A stretch of DNA of 64,000 nt from Garcia nutans (taxonomy: Eukaryota; Streptophyta; Magnoliopsida; Malpighiales; Euphorbiaceae): NCBI GenBank assembly GCA_947685225.1, contig CANTUV010000035.1, positions 46,438,001 to 46,502,000 on the forward strand, given 5' to 3'. The position numbers and the translations under genes are program-made. The notes beneath the pieces were generated by a model that made no database searches, was not told the DNA's origin, and was given only the letters and a program-made list of their open reading frames with translations. This document shows positions 55,366 through 64,000 of the stretch, piece by piece; within the stretch, counting starts at the first letter, position 1, and every line of letters starts with the position of its first letter.

Positions 55366-56404
55366 ATGCACCTCAGGACTTGATTTTTCCAAATTAACAT
55401 ATCTATAACATGACAACCCTAGCTACCGTACTAAACTCGAGAATCAATTCTATTTAAGCAAGAATTATTGCACTTCAGATAGGCACATACACATTATTGG
55501 GCCAAAGGTCTCATTTGAGTTTAAATATTGTCTATCTCATATGCATGCTTATCCAAACTATCTCCCCTAATAGATTCTACCTACCAAAAGAGATCAACAA
55601 GTCTTTGATAGGCTTGAAATGGGGTCTATGAGGGACATGGGTTAAAGTGAAGGCCATTTTGAGATTGGAGCTGGTGTGACACAATGGACAAACCTTCACA
55701 TTACAAATTTCTTGTTTGAATTTTAGGCAGCTTGGAGGCAATCTTGCTAGACTCCAAATTCCTTCTATCTTCTTGGCATTAATCTGGATCTTGATTAGGA
55801 CAGTTTTTTCCCTTGCAAAAAGTTTAAGACCCAAATATGTTTCTTTTCTTCTTTTTCATTTTCTTTCCTCTTTATTTTTCTTACTCTTCCCTCTTCTTTC
55901 TCTTTTTTTTCCTTACTCTTCCCTTTCTTTGAGCATTTTATCATTTTTTCCTTCTTCCTTGTAGGACCGTTAAGTTCAGAACTTTCAAGAACTGAATGGT
56001 CTTTCTCCTTTTCCTTTGATTTTGATCAAATCTTTGGTTGGGTTGGACCAATTCAAGTCAATCCATCCTTATAAACCAAATGGAAGCCTTTTGTTGTCTT
56101 AGGTAAAAGAGAACTCAGTTGGCTTTTTGAACCGCCTTTTTAGGTTTTATCTTTTTTCTTTTCTTTTCTTTTTCTTTTCTTTTTTTTTCTTTTTTTTTCT
56201 TTTTCTTCTTTTTTTCTTTTCTTTTGTTTTGTTTTATTGTTTTTTTTTTGTTCTAGCTCTAAAAGAGTTATCTTGTTTGTACTAACTTGGGCTTCCAATA
56301 ATGGATGAGTGGAGTGACATAAATCTTCTTTAACAGGGACAAATCATTTGTTACTCTGATGTTGATGTTGTCTTGATATGTTGGAGATAGTAAGTGAACT
56401 TCAA
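55366..56404 (-). repeat. Ogre segment B, O2 copy
   Basis: This non-coding block is homologous to 62936-63920. It includes AACATATCTATAACATGACA, a long pyrimidine-rich tract (55840-55970 and 56155-56245) and TTCTAGCTCTAAAAGAGTT. In element sense the tract is purine-rich. Confidence 0.75.
56155..56245. repeat. T/C-rich low-complexity tract
   Basis: About 90 bases consist almost only of TTTTCTTTTC-type units. The homologous tract in O1 is at 63690-63790. On the element strand it is a long polypurine run. Confidence 0.85.
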
Positions 56405-56505
56405 CAACCCTTACGGTTTTGAGAACATCAACTACCCTTATGGTCTTGAAAACATCAACTACCCTTATGGTCTTGAGAACTTCAATTATCTTCATGGTCT
56501 TGACT
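56405..56505. repeat. 27-bp tandem repeat, four copies
   Basis: The unit is AACATCAACTACCCTTATGG followed by TCTTGAG, with substitutions. Two or more units of the same repeat lie at 63925-63985. The period of 27 keeps both strands open, which explains short frames here. Confidence 0.85.
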
Positions 56506-57122
56506 ATTCATTTCTTTCTTTGATCTTCTTACCTCTTCACCTTAGTGATCATAAGACTTGCCAAAAGTATCACAATAGCTCAGGGCAGGTTGTTAGGGTT
56601 ATATGCCAATGAATAGAAAGCTAAAATTTTATGAAGGCTCAAAGGGACATCTAGGGATTGATGTTTAATTGGGTGGATACTAGTTGTTAGCTAACCAAAC
56701 AATGCCTAGATCATTTCTCTCTTAAATAAACAGAGTTCAATTTTGCCTCGAAAGTTTGTCTAAGCATGTTCTAAGACTGACTAGGACCTAGACAAAGGTA
56801 ATTATGCAGGAGCCCTCTCTAAGTAAGCATACACAACTCAATACTATAGAGCAATTCCCTCACCTAGTAAAGTCATTCAAGTCATGATGCCTAGACACAT
56901 TAATTTATGAACATCAAGCTAGATTCCTCATTAGTTGAGCATCAAAATGAACAAAGATCAACAAAAAATTTGATGAAAGTAATTTATTCAAGTAACTTTA
57001 AATTTGAAAAACATAATAGTTCCAAAATATTAAAGAAAGTAAGATTGAAAAGCAACATTCAAGCTAAGGAAAGTTTATTGAGTTTAAGCTTCTTTTCCTT
57101 TCACATCTTCAATATTTCCATC

Positions 57123-58481
57123 TTAAAAGGATGATAAAACAAAATCTTCTTCCAATCCTTTTCCCACCATGAAGGTTATCGATGGAGGTACTCTGTTGAA
57201 CCTTGGAAATGGATTATCTTTGGTGTTGGGCTTATCCGGCTCGAGCAACTTACCATTACCAATTAAATTTTGGATCTCATGCCTCAACTTCATACAATTG
57301 TCCATTTCATGTCCAGGCCTTTGATGGAATTGGCAAAATGCATTAGTATCAAAGTTAGGTGGAAGAGGATTAAGCAAAGGACGAGGAGTCAAGGGTTGTA
57401 ATAATCCCCTCTTTTATAGCTTATTGAGAATCCAAGACAGTGGCTTCCCTAATTCTGAAAATTGCCTCATTCCTCCTTGTCTAATGGCATTAACATCAAC
57501 TTCTTTTTGCATGCTTTGATTGCTAGGCTGAAAATTCCCTTTCCCATTCCTTCTTATTGAATAACGGTTATTCTCCCTTTTCCACTCTTCAATTTGTAGA
57601 CCAGCTTGCAGAAGATCTTTGAAATCCCTTATAAGGGTGTGAGACATTCTTTCATGGAGATTGGGCAGGACCCCTCTCACGATCATCCTTATTTGATTGG
57701 ATTCGTCGGGCCTTTTCTTGAGCAAAGCAGCCTTATTTCTCCATCTCTTGACATAATCTACAAAATTCTCATTCGGCCTATGCCTAATGGACTCCACTTT
57801 CGTTAAAGTAACTTCCAACTCAACACTATATCCATATTATTGGATGAAGGCTTTGTAAAGTAGATCCCAACTCTTTTGTGTTCCATCATCTAAGGTATTG
57901 AACCAATTTTGGATAACAGGGTCCAATGAGAGCATAAAGTACCTTAGGGTTTGAGCCTTAGTAGCTCGAGCAGACTGCATGGCAGTGATATACTGCTTCA
58001 CATGGAGATGAGGATTTCCGGTGCCATTGTACTTTGCAAAGGATGGCATCTTGAACTTGTACGGGACTTCTTCATCTTGCTCAAATAGTTTATCGATCTT
58101 GGACATCTCTTCGGTTTTTAGCTTCTTCTCAAATTTGTTTTCTAAATCAGCAATCATCTTTTCAACATCGGAGGTCTCGGTCTTTTCAATAGTTGCCTTC
58201 TCAACAACCTTCAGTTCTTTCTTCTTCTCTTGAACATCTTGGTAGTGTTGAGCCCAATCATCATCATCATTAATGATCACCTTTTCATCATCAAAAACCA
58301 CCTCACCAACTTTGGTCTTTCCTTTGTCCTTTGTCTTCTTAGTGCTAGCAGATGCCTCGGCATGATTCTCTAAGATTGTAGTCAATTGGTTCTTCATGGT
58401 CTCAGTTAGGGCCTCTTTTATTTCTTCCATCTTGGCGTTGAGGGCCTCATCCACCATCCTTTGAATTTGTTCAGGCTCCAT
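57123..58481 (-). pseudogene. O2 gag (Tat/Ogre-type), two in-frame stops
   Basis: One reading frame of about 453 codons runs from ATG 58481 (MEPEQIQRMVDEAL) to 57123, broken only by TAA at 57834-57836 and TAA near 57414. It has an acidic, lysine-rich coiled N-terminal third, then a Ty3-type Gag core (FKMPSFAKYNGTGNPHLH, YFMLSLDPVIQNWFNTLD, ESIRHRPNENFVDYVKRW). A modified zinc-binding segment follows (FCQFHQRPGHEMDNCMKL), with Cys-X2-His-X4-His-X4-Cys spacing rather than the classic CCHC. No protease or pol follows. An upstream in-frame ATG at 58652 exists, but MEPEQ matches the start of the ordered part better. Gag identity is firm; function is doubtful. Confidence 0.87.
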
Positions 58482-59653
58482 TGTTTTTGGTGAGCAAGTG
58501 ATTGAGTCGTTGCTAGATACTTCATCTCCGGCGTAGGTCGGATTGTTGTAAACCTTTGGAACTATTGTAATCCAGGGCTGTGAGCCAGAAAGGATCAATG
58601 ATATGAGATGCAAATGTATGCATGTATGCATGTATGCACGAACAATCAACAAATAAAGATAATTAGGACGTTCCTTCCAACCTTATAACATCCACACACG
58701 AATGGCGAGTCTCTTTTCCTAGGTATGTGGCTAACAAAATACCAACATGGGGTACCTTGCTTTCGAATAATTCCCTCGAACGTTTCAACCAATAGTTATA
58801 TTTTTTAAAATGGAAATCAATCCATGATAATTCCCATTAATTAGGTTTTAATCATTTCAACCATCTATAGTAGCTTTTATGCTACATTGGATTACAATGA
58901 AATTAAGAGGTTTATTATAAATAGATTTCTCACTTGAAAAAGGTAACTAATGATTCATGCCAAAAACAAGCCCATGGTTAATTTATTCTTAGTGTAAACT
59001 AGGCTCACAATTGATTTTTGGTATTTCATAATTGACCTAAATATTTTTGCAAGCTCTTTGTAAGAAAAGGTTGGGTGAAAATAGTTTTGTTTCTAAGCCC
59101 ATTGTAAAAGATTTTAGAAAATTGGATTTTGGGCTTAGTATTTGGGCCATGAACAAAAGAGTTTTTGATTTATTTTTTAGAAAAGTTTTATATCCAAAGG
59201 CCATCTTGAAATGTTTTGAAAATAGTTTTGGTGTTTTGGACTTTAAAGAAAAAATTTATTTTGAGCTTACAATATACTTAGGTCATATTAGAAAAAGAAC
59301 AAACCAAATAAGCCATGATTTAAGCCAAGATAAATTAACTATAGTCAAACAACATGCATTTGGGGTAAAACCTAAGGAAAGTAACTAGGCCAATTACATG
59401 GGCTTTAGTCCTTGGGTAAAAGGCTTAGGTTCCCATAGCAAGTATATACCAAAAGGTACGAGGCTATGAGTGGTTATGCCATGCTCGATCTCCATACCTT
59501 GAGTGAAAGTATGGTATCCCTTACGTAACATAACATGGGTAACACGGGTGTCCTAACTCAGGCACACGATGCAATCTAATATGATGCAATGGATAATATC
59601 ATTATAAGAAAGAATAGAATAATATAAAGACCAACGGAATCAACTTCTCTTAT
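58482..59653 (-). other. O2 leader between primer site and gag
   Basis: This is 1.17 kb of non-coding leader in element sense. A plus-strand open frame at 59047-59388 has no recognisable domain and biased composition, so I do not call it a gene. No splice signal was evaluated with confidence. Confidence 0.6.
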
Positions 59654-59670
59654 CCCCAGTGAAGTCGCCA
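59654..59670 (-). other. primer binding site of O2, tRNA(Arg)
   Basis: The plus strand reads CCCCAGTGAAGTCGCCA, the 3' end of a plant tRNA(Arg) including CCA with one mismatch. The primer site is thus TGGCGACTTCACTGGGG, one base from the 5' LTR. Arg-tRNA priming is a known feature of Ogre-type elements. Confidence 0.88.
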
Positions 59671-59671
59671 C

Positions 59672-61702
59672 TGTGAGCGGGAATTTTTGCCCCCACTCCC
59701 GGTGGAATGGTTCTTGCGACTTCGGCACTGTTTAGGCTCAGGACCTTAGAGAACACGGATCTAAGTCCGGAGAAAATGGAGTCGCCACCCGGACGGGCCG
59801 GGAAAAAAGAAAGGGGTGGATGACTCGATTCCTAAGGAATCCCCAACCTCCTAATTTGTTTGGAAAGTTGGATACGTGTGGGGAAGGTGAGAAATGGCCC
59901 AGCACCCCCACAACGCCCGGTTTATTGGAACCGGCCTCTTTTACTGGTCTTAATATTATAAAATTCTTAAATATAACAACATTATCCATATTACACGCAA
60001 AAATTAAAATAAAGCATCGATATATTAAAAATAAAAATAATGTCCAAATAAAGCAAATAAATGGACACCCATCCAAAGATGGAAACATGTCTTTACATCC
60101 CATGCCTAAATAGGACACCCACCAAAAGGTAGAAACATGTCCTTTACATTGGTTCTAAAATAGAAAAGCAATTTAAATTACATGATGTTTAACTAATGAG
60201 GTACCCACTGAGTGGAAACATACCTCTTACAACATTTGGCAATCTAAATAAATTGATAAAAATAAACAATAAATCATTCATCAAAGGTTTATATATCAAT
60301 AGAAAGTAAACATCCATCAATGATAAATAAAATAAACCAAGCATTGAAAATAAATTAAAGCATATAAAATAAATCAAAGCATAATCAAATATAGAATTGA
60401 ATAAAGCAAATAAAAGTCTAAATTATGGCTACTATGAGGTTTTTTAAGGAATTAAAATAGATTAAGATTTTATGTTTTAAAAGGTTGGTAAAGTTCTTTG
60501 ATTAACCAAATTAGGGTTTGTGATGTAAAATCATGAAATTAAGGTTTGGACTCTTTAAAACACTTTTAATTTATGGTTTCAAGTTTACTGTGTGAAATTA
60601 AAATATTTGTGTTTTTATGGTTTTTAAAGTTTTGAAGGACTAGGGTTTAGAAAAAATTAGGGTTTAAGGTTTTAAAGGGGTTAGGGTTTTACTATGTTAG
60701 GTTTGGAAGTTACATTTGGATTTAGTGTTTTTGAATTAGGGTTTCGGTGGATGTTTAAGTTTTTTAGAATTTGGAAAAAACAATTTGATAATTTTATGAA
60801 AGTAGAAAAACGATTTAAGGTTTATATAAATAGAAAAGATGTTTTTAGGGTTTGTTGTAAGAGACAGAATCAAATTTTGGTTTTGAAGAAAAACATGTTC
60901 AATTAGAGTTTTAAGATTTTGAAGAAGTAAAAATAATAATTTTAAGTCTTTTTGAAAAATAAAACAACGAATTAGTGTTTTTAACTTTAGAAAAACTAAA
61001 TTAAAGTTCTGGGGTTTTTGATTTTGAAAGACACAATTTCATAATCTTAGCTACTGTGAAAAAATATAACAATTAATACATACCTCCTTTTGATGGTTCC
61101 TCCAAAAAATAATTCTTCTTGGATGAACAAAAACAAAGGCAGTTGCTACCTTTAATCAATTGTTAATGGCTTTGCTTCTTTGTGTCTCAAAAAGTCAGAT
61201 TTGATTTCATTTTTCCCACTCAATTTCGGTTTCAATTTTCGTCCCAATTTCTCCTCCCTTTTTTGTATTGTAATTGATCTTATTTATAGAAGTTTTTATG
61301 GTTTATTCCTAGTTGCTCACGGCATACAATATTGAATAAGAAAAGGAAACCGAAAGCTAATTGTATTAGGTTTCAGAAAATTTGCATCGGAAAATTTCGC
61401 TGGCAAAAAAAAACTGCTGCGGAAAAATTGCGCTGGCGAAAAAAATTGCGCAGGAAAAATTACGCTGGCAAAAAAGCTGTCGCAGCTGCTGCGGGCGAAA
61501 CGGGCCTGCGGGCAAAATGCCCAATCGCCCACGCTGACTTTCGGCGGAGATTTTTTCGTCGCCAATTTTTTTTATTTTTCTTGATTTTTTATTCATTTTA
61601 CCATTTTTTACTAAAATTAAAATTAATCAAGATACCATAAAAATTATTTTGGACTAACTAAAATATATTAGACCTAACTGGGTCAAAAATTAAGGGTCTA
61701 CA
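59672..61702 (-). repeat. 5' LTR of O2
   Basis: This 2031-bp LTR has plus-strand edges TGTGAGCGGGAATTTTTGCC and GGGTCTACA. It contains a primer-site-like TGGAGTCGCCA at 59777-59787 near its U5 end and a GC-rich repeat patch at 61385-61560 (GCTGGCAAAAA, GCTGCGGGCGAAAC). Confidence 0.93.
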
Positions 61703-62252
61703 GTAGGCTGTTGGCTTATTTGATCATGAAGCCAGACCTTCTTTTACTGCTCCTTCATTTGCTTATTCTATTCCGCCAAATATGCCACCTCATCCTCAGG
61801 GCATTGATATGAATTACCTGGTAAGTTTTCTTGTTTCATGGTAATTTATGCTATATGTATGCATGATTATGTATGCTCTTACTTTTTCCCTTTTCGGCTC
61901 ACAGCAGATGCTTGAAAAACAAAATAAGAAACTTCAAGAAGAGTTGGCCGCTAGTCATTAGCAGGCTTCTCATTTTAAAAATTTATATCATCAATCAGAA
62001 TAAAATTTCTAAGACTTTCGATTTCAGGGGATGAGGGATCCTGGTGCTTCTTCATCTAGAGGCCCCCAAACTGATGACCATGAGATCCTTTCATCTACTT
62101 CTGATGAGGACCGTGACAGATCAAAAATCTAAGGTAATAGGGATTCTGGTGCTCCTGCTTCAGGCAAACTAGGGACGAGTGATTTGCCTCCTCCTCCAAC
62201 AGGTAATGATTTTTTCAGACCTTTATTTGATGACCTACCACCTCCTTCTTAG
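61703..62252 (+). pseudogene. PMD gene, exons 5 and 6, downstream of the O2 insertion
   Basis: Exon 5 starts at 61707, immediately after the second GTAGG. It reads in phase with exon 4 (AVGLFDHEARPSF, proline-rich) to 61820, followed by GTAAGT. After an intron ending in CACAG at 61904, exon 6 encodes a short coiled-coil-like stretch (MLEKQNKKLQEELAAS). It then meets TAG and two TAA codons, and continues as a Ser/Asp/Pro-rich tail (SSTSDEDRD, LPPPPTG) to TAG at 62250-62252. A C-terminal coiled coil after the PMD is an inference from this short stretch. Stops in exon 6 may be real decay or mark a further intron. Confidence 0.75.
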
Positions 62253-62340
62253 TGATGTATGAATATTGCGCCAATTGGGTAAACATTGTATAATAAGTAT
62301 AGAAATAATAATGATAATATATAATGTTCATTTTACTATA

Positions 62341-62935
62341 ACTTTTTTTCCTTCTTCTTTTTATCTAGCCTTCATATCTTCTCCTTGCCCCCTGTATAGG
62401 TTCAAACCCATGATTTTTTCCTATGCGGCTTCGGTTGATGTTTGTATATTGTTTAGCTCATCGAACAAGCATGCATTTCTTTCTTTCTTTTGCAAAATGA
62501 CTAGAGTTTCCTCAAGCAAGGGGTCTTCTATCCCCCCAGATTCAATATCTTCTTTTGATTTTTTGCTTCATAGGATGTTTGAATGATTTCGTAGACTCAT
62601 AGGCCAAGGTGATCAGCAGAAGTGTTTTCATTGACTCCTTCCAGATACCCTTTCAAGTCTTGCTTTGGAATGACAGAATGCTTCACTTTTATGGCTTTTA
62701 TCTTTAAGATATTGAGAATATGAATAATGGAGGCCCTAAGCAGCAGAGATACATCCTTTCCAAACTATGTTTTGGTATGTCAGTTGGTAGCTTCTTCATA
62801 ACCTTGCCAATAATCATTTCCTTCGCCCAATGTGTCCTTCGAGGTTCGATAGTTCAACATACTCCCCTTAACTTGAAGGTTTTGTATGACAAAAACATTT
62901 TTTATTATTTTTTGAATTTTGATTTTTAAATCAAA
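62341..62935 (-). repeat. Ogre segment A, right copy
   Basis: It is homologous to 48280-49008, in the same orientation, with an internal deletion near 62388. It has CTTGCCCCCTGTATAGG, AAACCCATGATTTTTT and the end TTGGCTTTGCCAA, and continues into segment B. With the left copy it forms direct repeats around the PMD cassette. Confidence 0.8.
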
Positions 62936-64000
62936 TCTTGGCTTTGCCAAATCAATGTCAATGTATCTCAGGACCTAATTGTTCTAAATTAACATATCTA
63001 TAACATGACAACCCTAATTATCATACTAAACTCGGGAATCATTTCTATTTAAGCAAGAATTGTTGCACTTCAGATAGGCACATACATATTACTTGGTCAA
63101 AGATCTTAATTGAGTTTGAGTATTGTCTATCTCATATGCATGCTTATCCAAACTATCTCAACTAATAGACTCTGCCTACCAGGAGAGATCAATAGGTCTT
63201 TGATAGGCTTGAAATGGGGTCTATAAGGGACACAGGTTTAAGTGAAGGCCATTTTAAGATTGGGGCTGATGTGACACAATGGATAAACCCTCACACTATA
63301 AACTTCTTATTTAAACTTTAGGTATCTTGGAGGCAATCTTGCTAGACTCCAAATTCCTTCTATCTTCTTGGCATTCTTGATTGGGATAGTCTTTTCCTTT
63401 GCAAAAAGTTTGGTACCCAAATTCATTTCTTTTCTTCTTTTTTGTTTTCTTTCTTTTTATTTTCCTTACTCTTCTCTTTCTTTTAGCATTTTATCATTTT
63501 GTCCTTCTTCCTTGTAGGACTGTCAAGTATAGGACTTTCAAAAACTGGGTTACCTTTCTCCCTTTTCTTTGATTTTGATCGAATCTTTGGTTGGGTTAGA
63601 CCAATTCAAGTCAAACTGTCCTTATAAACTAAATGGAAGCCTCTTGCTGTCTTAGGTAAAAGAGAACTCAGCTGGCTTTCTGAACCATTTTGGGTATTAT
63701 CTTTCTCTTTTTTCCCTTTTTTTGTCCTTTTTTGTCCTTTTTTTTCTTCTTTTTTTCTTCTTCTTCTTTTCTTTTCTTTTTTCTTTTTGGTTCTAGCTCT
63801 AAAAGAGTTGTCTTCTTTGTACCAACTTGGGTCTCCAATAATGGATGTGTGGAGTGACGTAAATCTTATTTAATAGGGATAAATCATTTGTTACTTTGAT
63901 GTTGTCTTGATAGATTGGAGATACTAGATGAACTTCAACTATCCTTATGGTCTTGAGAACATCAACTATCCTTATGATCTTGACTATTCATTCCTTTCTT
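62936..64000 (-). repeat. Ogre segment B of O1, to window end
   Basis: It matches 55366-56500 of O2 block for block, including the pyrimidine-rich tract (63690-63790) and the start of the 27-bp repeat (63925-63985). No gene is visible. By analogy with O2, gag of O1 should begin within the next few kilobases unless pol is present between. Confidence 0.75.

Larger units (their letters stand above)
51615..61702 (-). mobile_element. Ogre/Tat-type element O2, gag-only, inserted in the PMD gene
   Basis: This 10.1-kb minus-strand element has LTRs 51615-53595 and 59672-61702 and exact GTAGG target duplications at 51610-51614 and 61703-61707. The tRNA(Arg) primer site adjoins the right (5') LTR and an AAGCAAGGGGCAAAC polypurine tract adjoins the left (3') LTR. 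The internal region encodes a Gag with two stops and no protease, reverse transcriptase or integrase. It then passes through segments B and A and the minisatellites, with 56506-57122 featureless. It lacks the PMD cassette seen in O1. The gag-only content means it needed enzymes from another Ogre to move. Confidence 0.93.
44871..64000 (-). mobile_element. Ogre/Tat-type element O1, 3' half, continuing past window end
   Basis: In element sense (minus strand) the visible part is the 3' side: the 3' LTR at 44871-47265, a GCAGGGGGCAAAC polypurine tract, minisatellites, segment A, the antisense PMD cassette (split by O2), a second copy of segment A and segment B to the window edge. Gag and pol of this copy would lie to the right of 64000. 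Placement in the Tat/Ogre group rests on the family's Arg-tRNA primer site and Gag seen in the related O2, on LTR size, and on 3' tandem repeats, which are a known trait of Ogre elements. Whether 62341-64000 belongs to the same insertion as 44871-51614 is inferred from order and homology. Confidence 0.75.

Noticed and set aside
56268..56612. Opposed frames with VVDVLKTIR or NYPYGLENI repeats
   Set aside because: They are produced by the 27-bp tandem repeat, which is open on both strands.
59047..59388. Plus-strand frame of 113 codons in the O2 leader
   Set aside because: It has no recognisable domain or copy elsewhere in the window, and its composition is that of the surrounding AT-rich leader. 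It could be a chance frame, so I do not annotate it as a gene.

Overview
This window is eukaryotic and plant-derived, most likely from a repeat-rich (pericentromeric-type) part of a eudicot nuclear genome. The evidence is an AT-rich background, plant initiator-tRNA(Met) primer sites, Tekay/Del-type chromoviruses with C-terminal chromodomains, Tat/Ogre-type elements primed by tRNA(Arg), an intact Ty1/copia element, and a plant mobile domain (PMD) gene. The species cannot be named from the sequence. I see no ordinary cellular gene, tRNA, rRNA or CRISPR array. Nearly everything from about 3.6 kb onward is LTR retrotransposons inserted into one another.

Left part. Bases 1-2929 are AT-rich DNA with no recognised gene. 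Bases 2930-4220 hold a promoter-like or LTR-like segment followed by a decayed Gag-like reading frame. At 4221 an LTR of Ty3/gypsy family C begins. It is split by an ORF-less element with 2.69-kb LTRs (4621-13093, a LARD-type non-autonomous element) and resumes at 13094-15585. There an Ogre-type LTR (O0) interrupts it (15586-15975, resuming at 43404-44870).

Middle part. Inside O0 sits chromovirus A (15976-43403, plus strand). Its gag-pol is riddled with stops and is split twice: by chromovirus B (21930-32696, minus strand, exact GTGTT target duplication) and by an intact Ty1/copia element (33065-41386, plus strand, exact CTATT duplication, one open frame of 1322 residues). The copia element is the only complete protein-coding retroelement here.

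Right part. A second Ogre-type element, O1 (44871 to beyond the window end, minus orientation), shows its 3' LTR, its polypurine tract, several minisatellites and an antisense, intron-containing PMD gene. That gene has its own TATA box and a helically phased palindrome array upstream. It is flanked by direct copies of an Ogre 3' segment. A third Ogre-type element, O2 (51615-61702, minus strand, exact GTAGG duplication), landed on an intron 3' splice site of the PMD gene and split it. O2 encodes only a decayed Gag and lacks the PMD cassette.

Relative ages fit the nesting. By hand comparison the LTR pairs of the LARD differ at about 9 substitutions in 2.7 kb, those of the copia at about 12 in 1.4 kb, and those of B at roughly 2-3%. 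The hosts A, C and O0 are degraded and truncated. The most interesting features are the PMD cassette carried antisense inside an Ogre element, its unusual upstream palindromes, and the reiterated polypurine-tract-like and primer-site-like motifs of the Ogre family.
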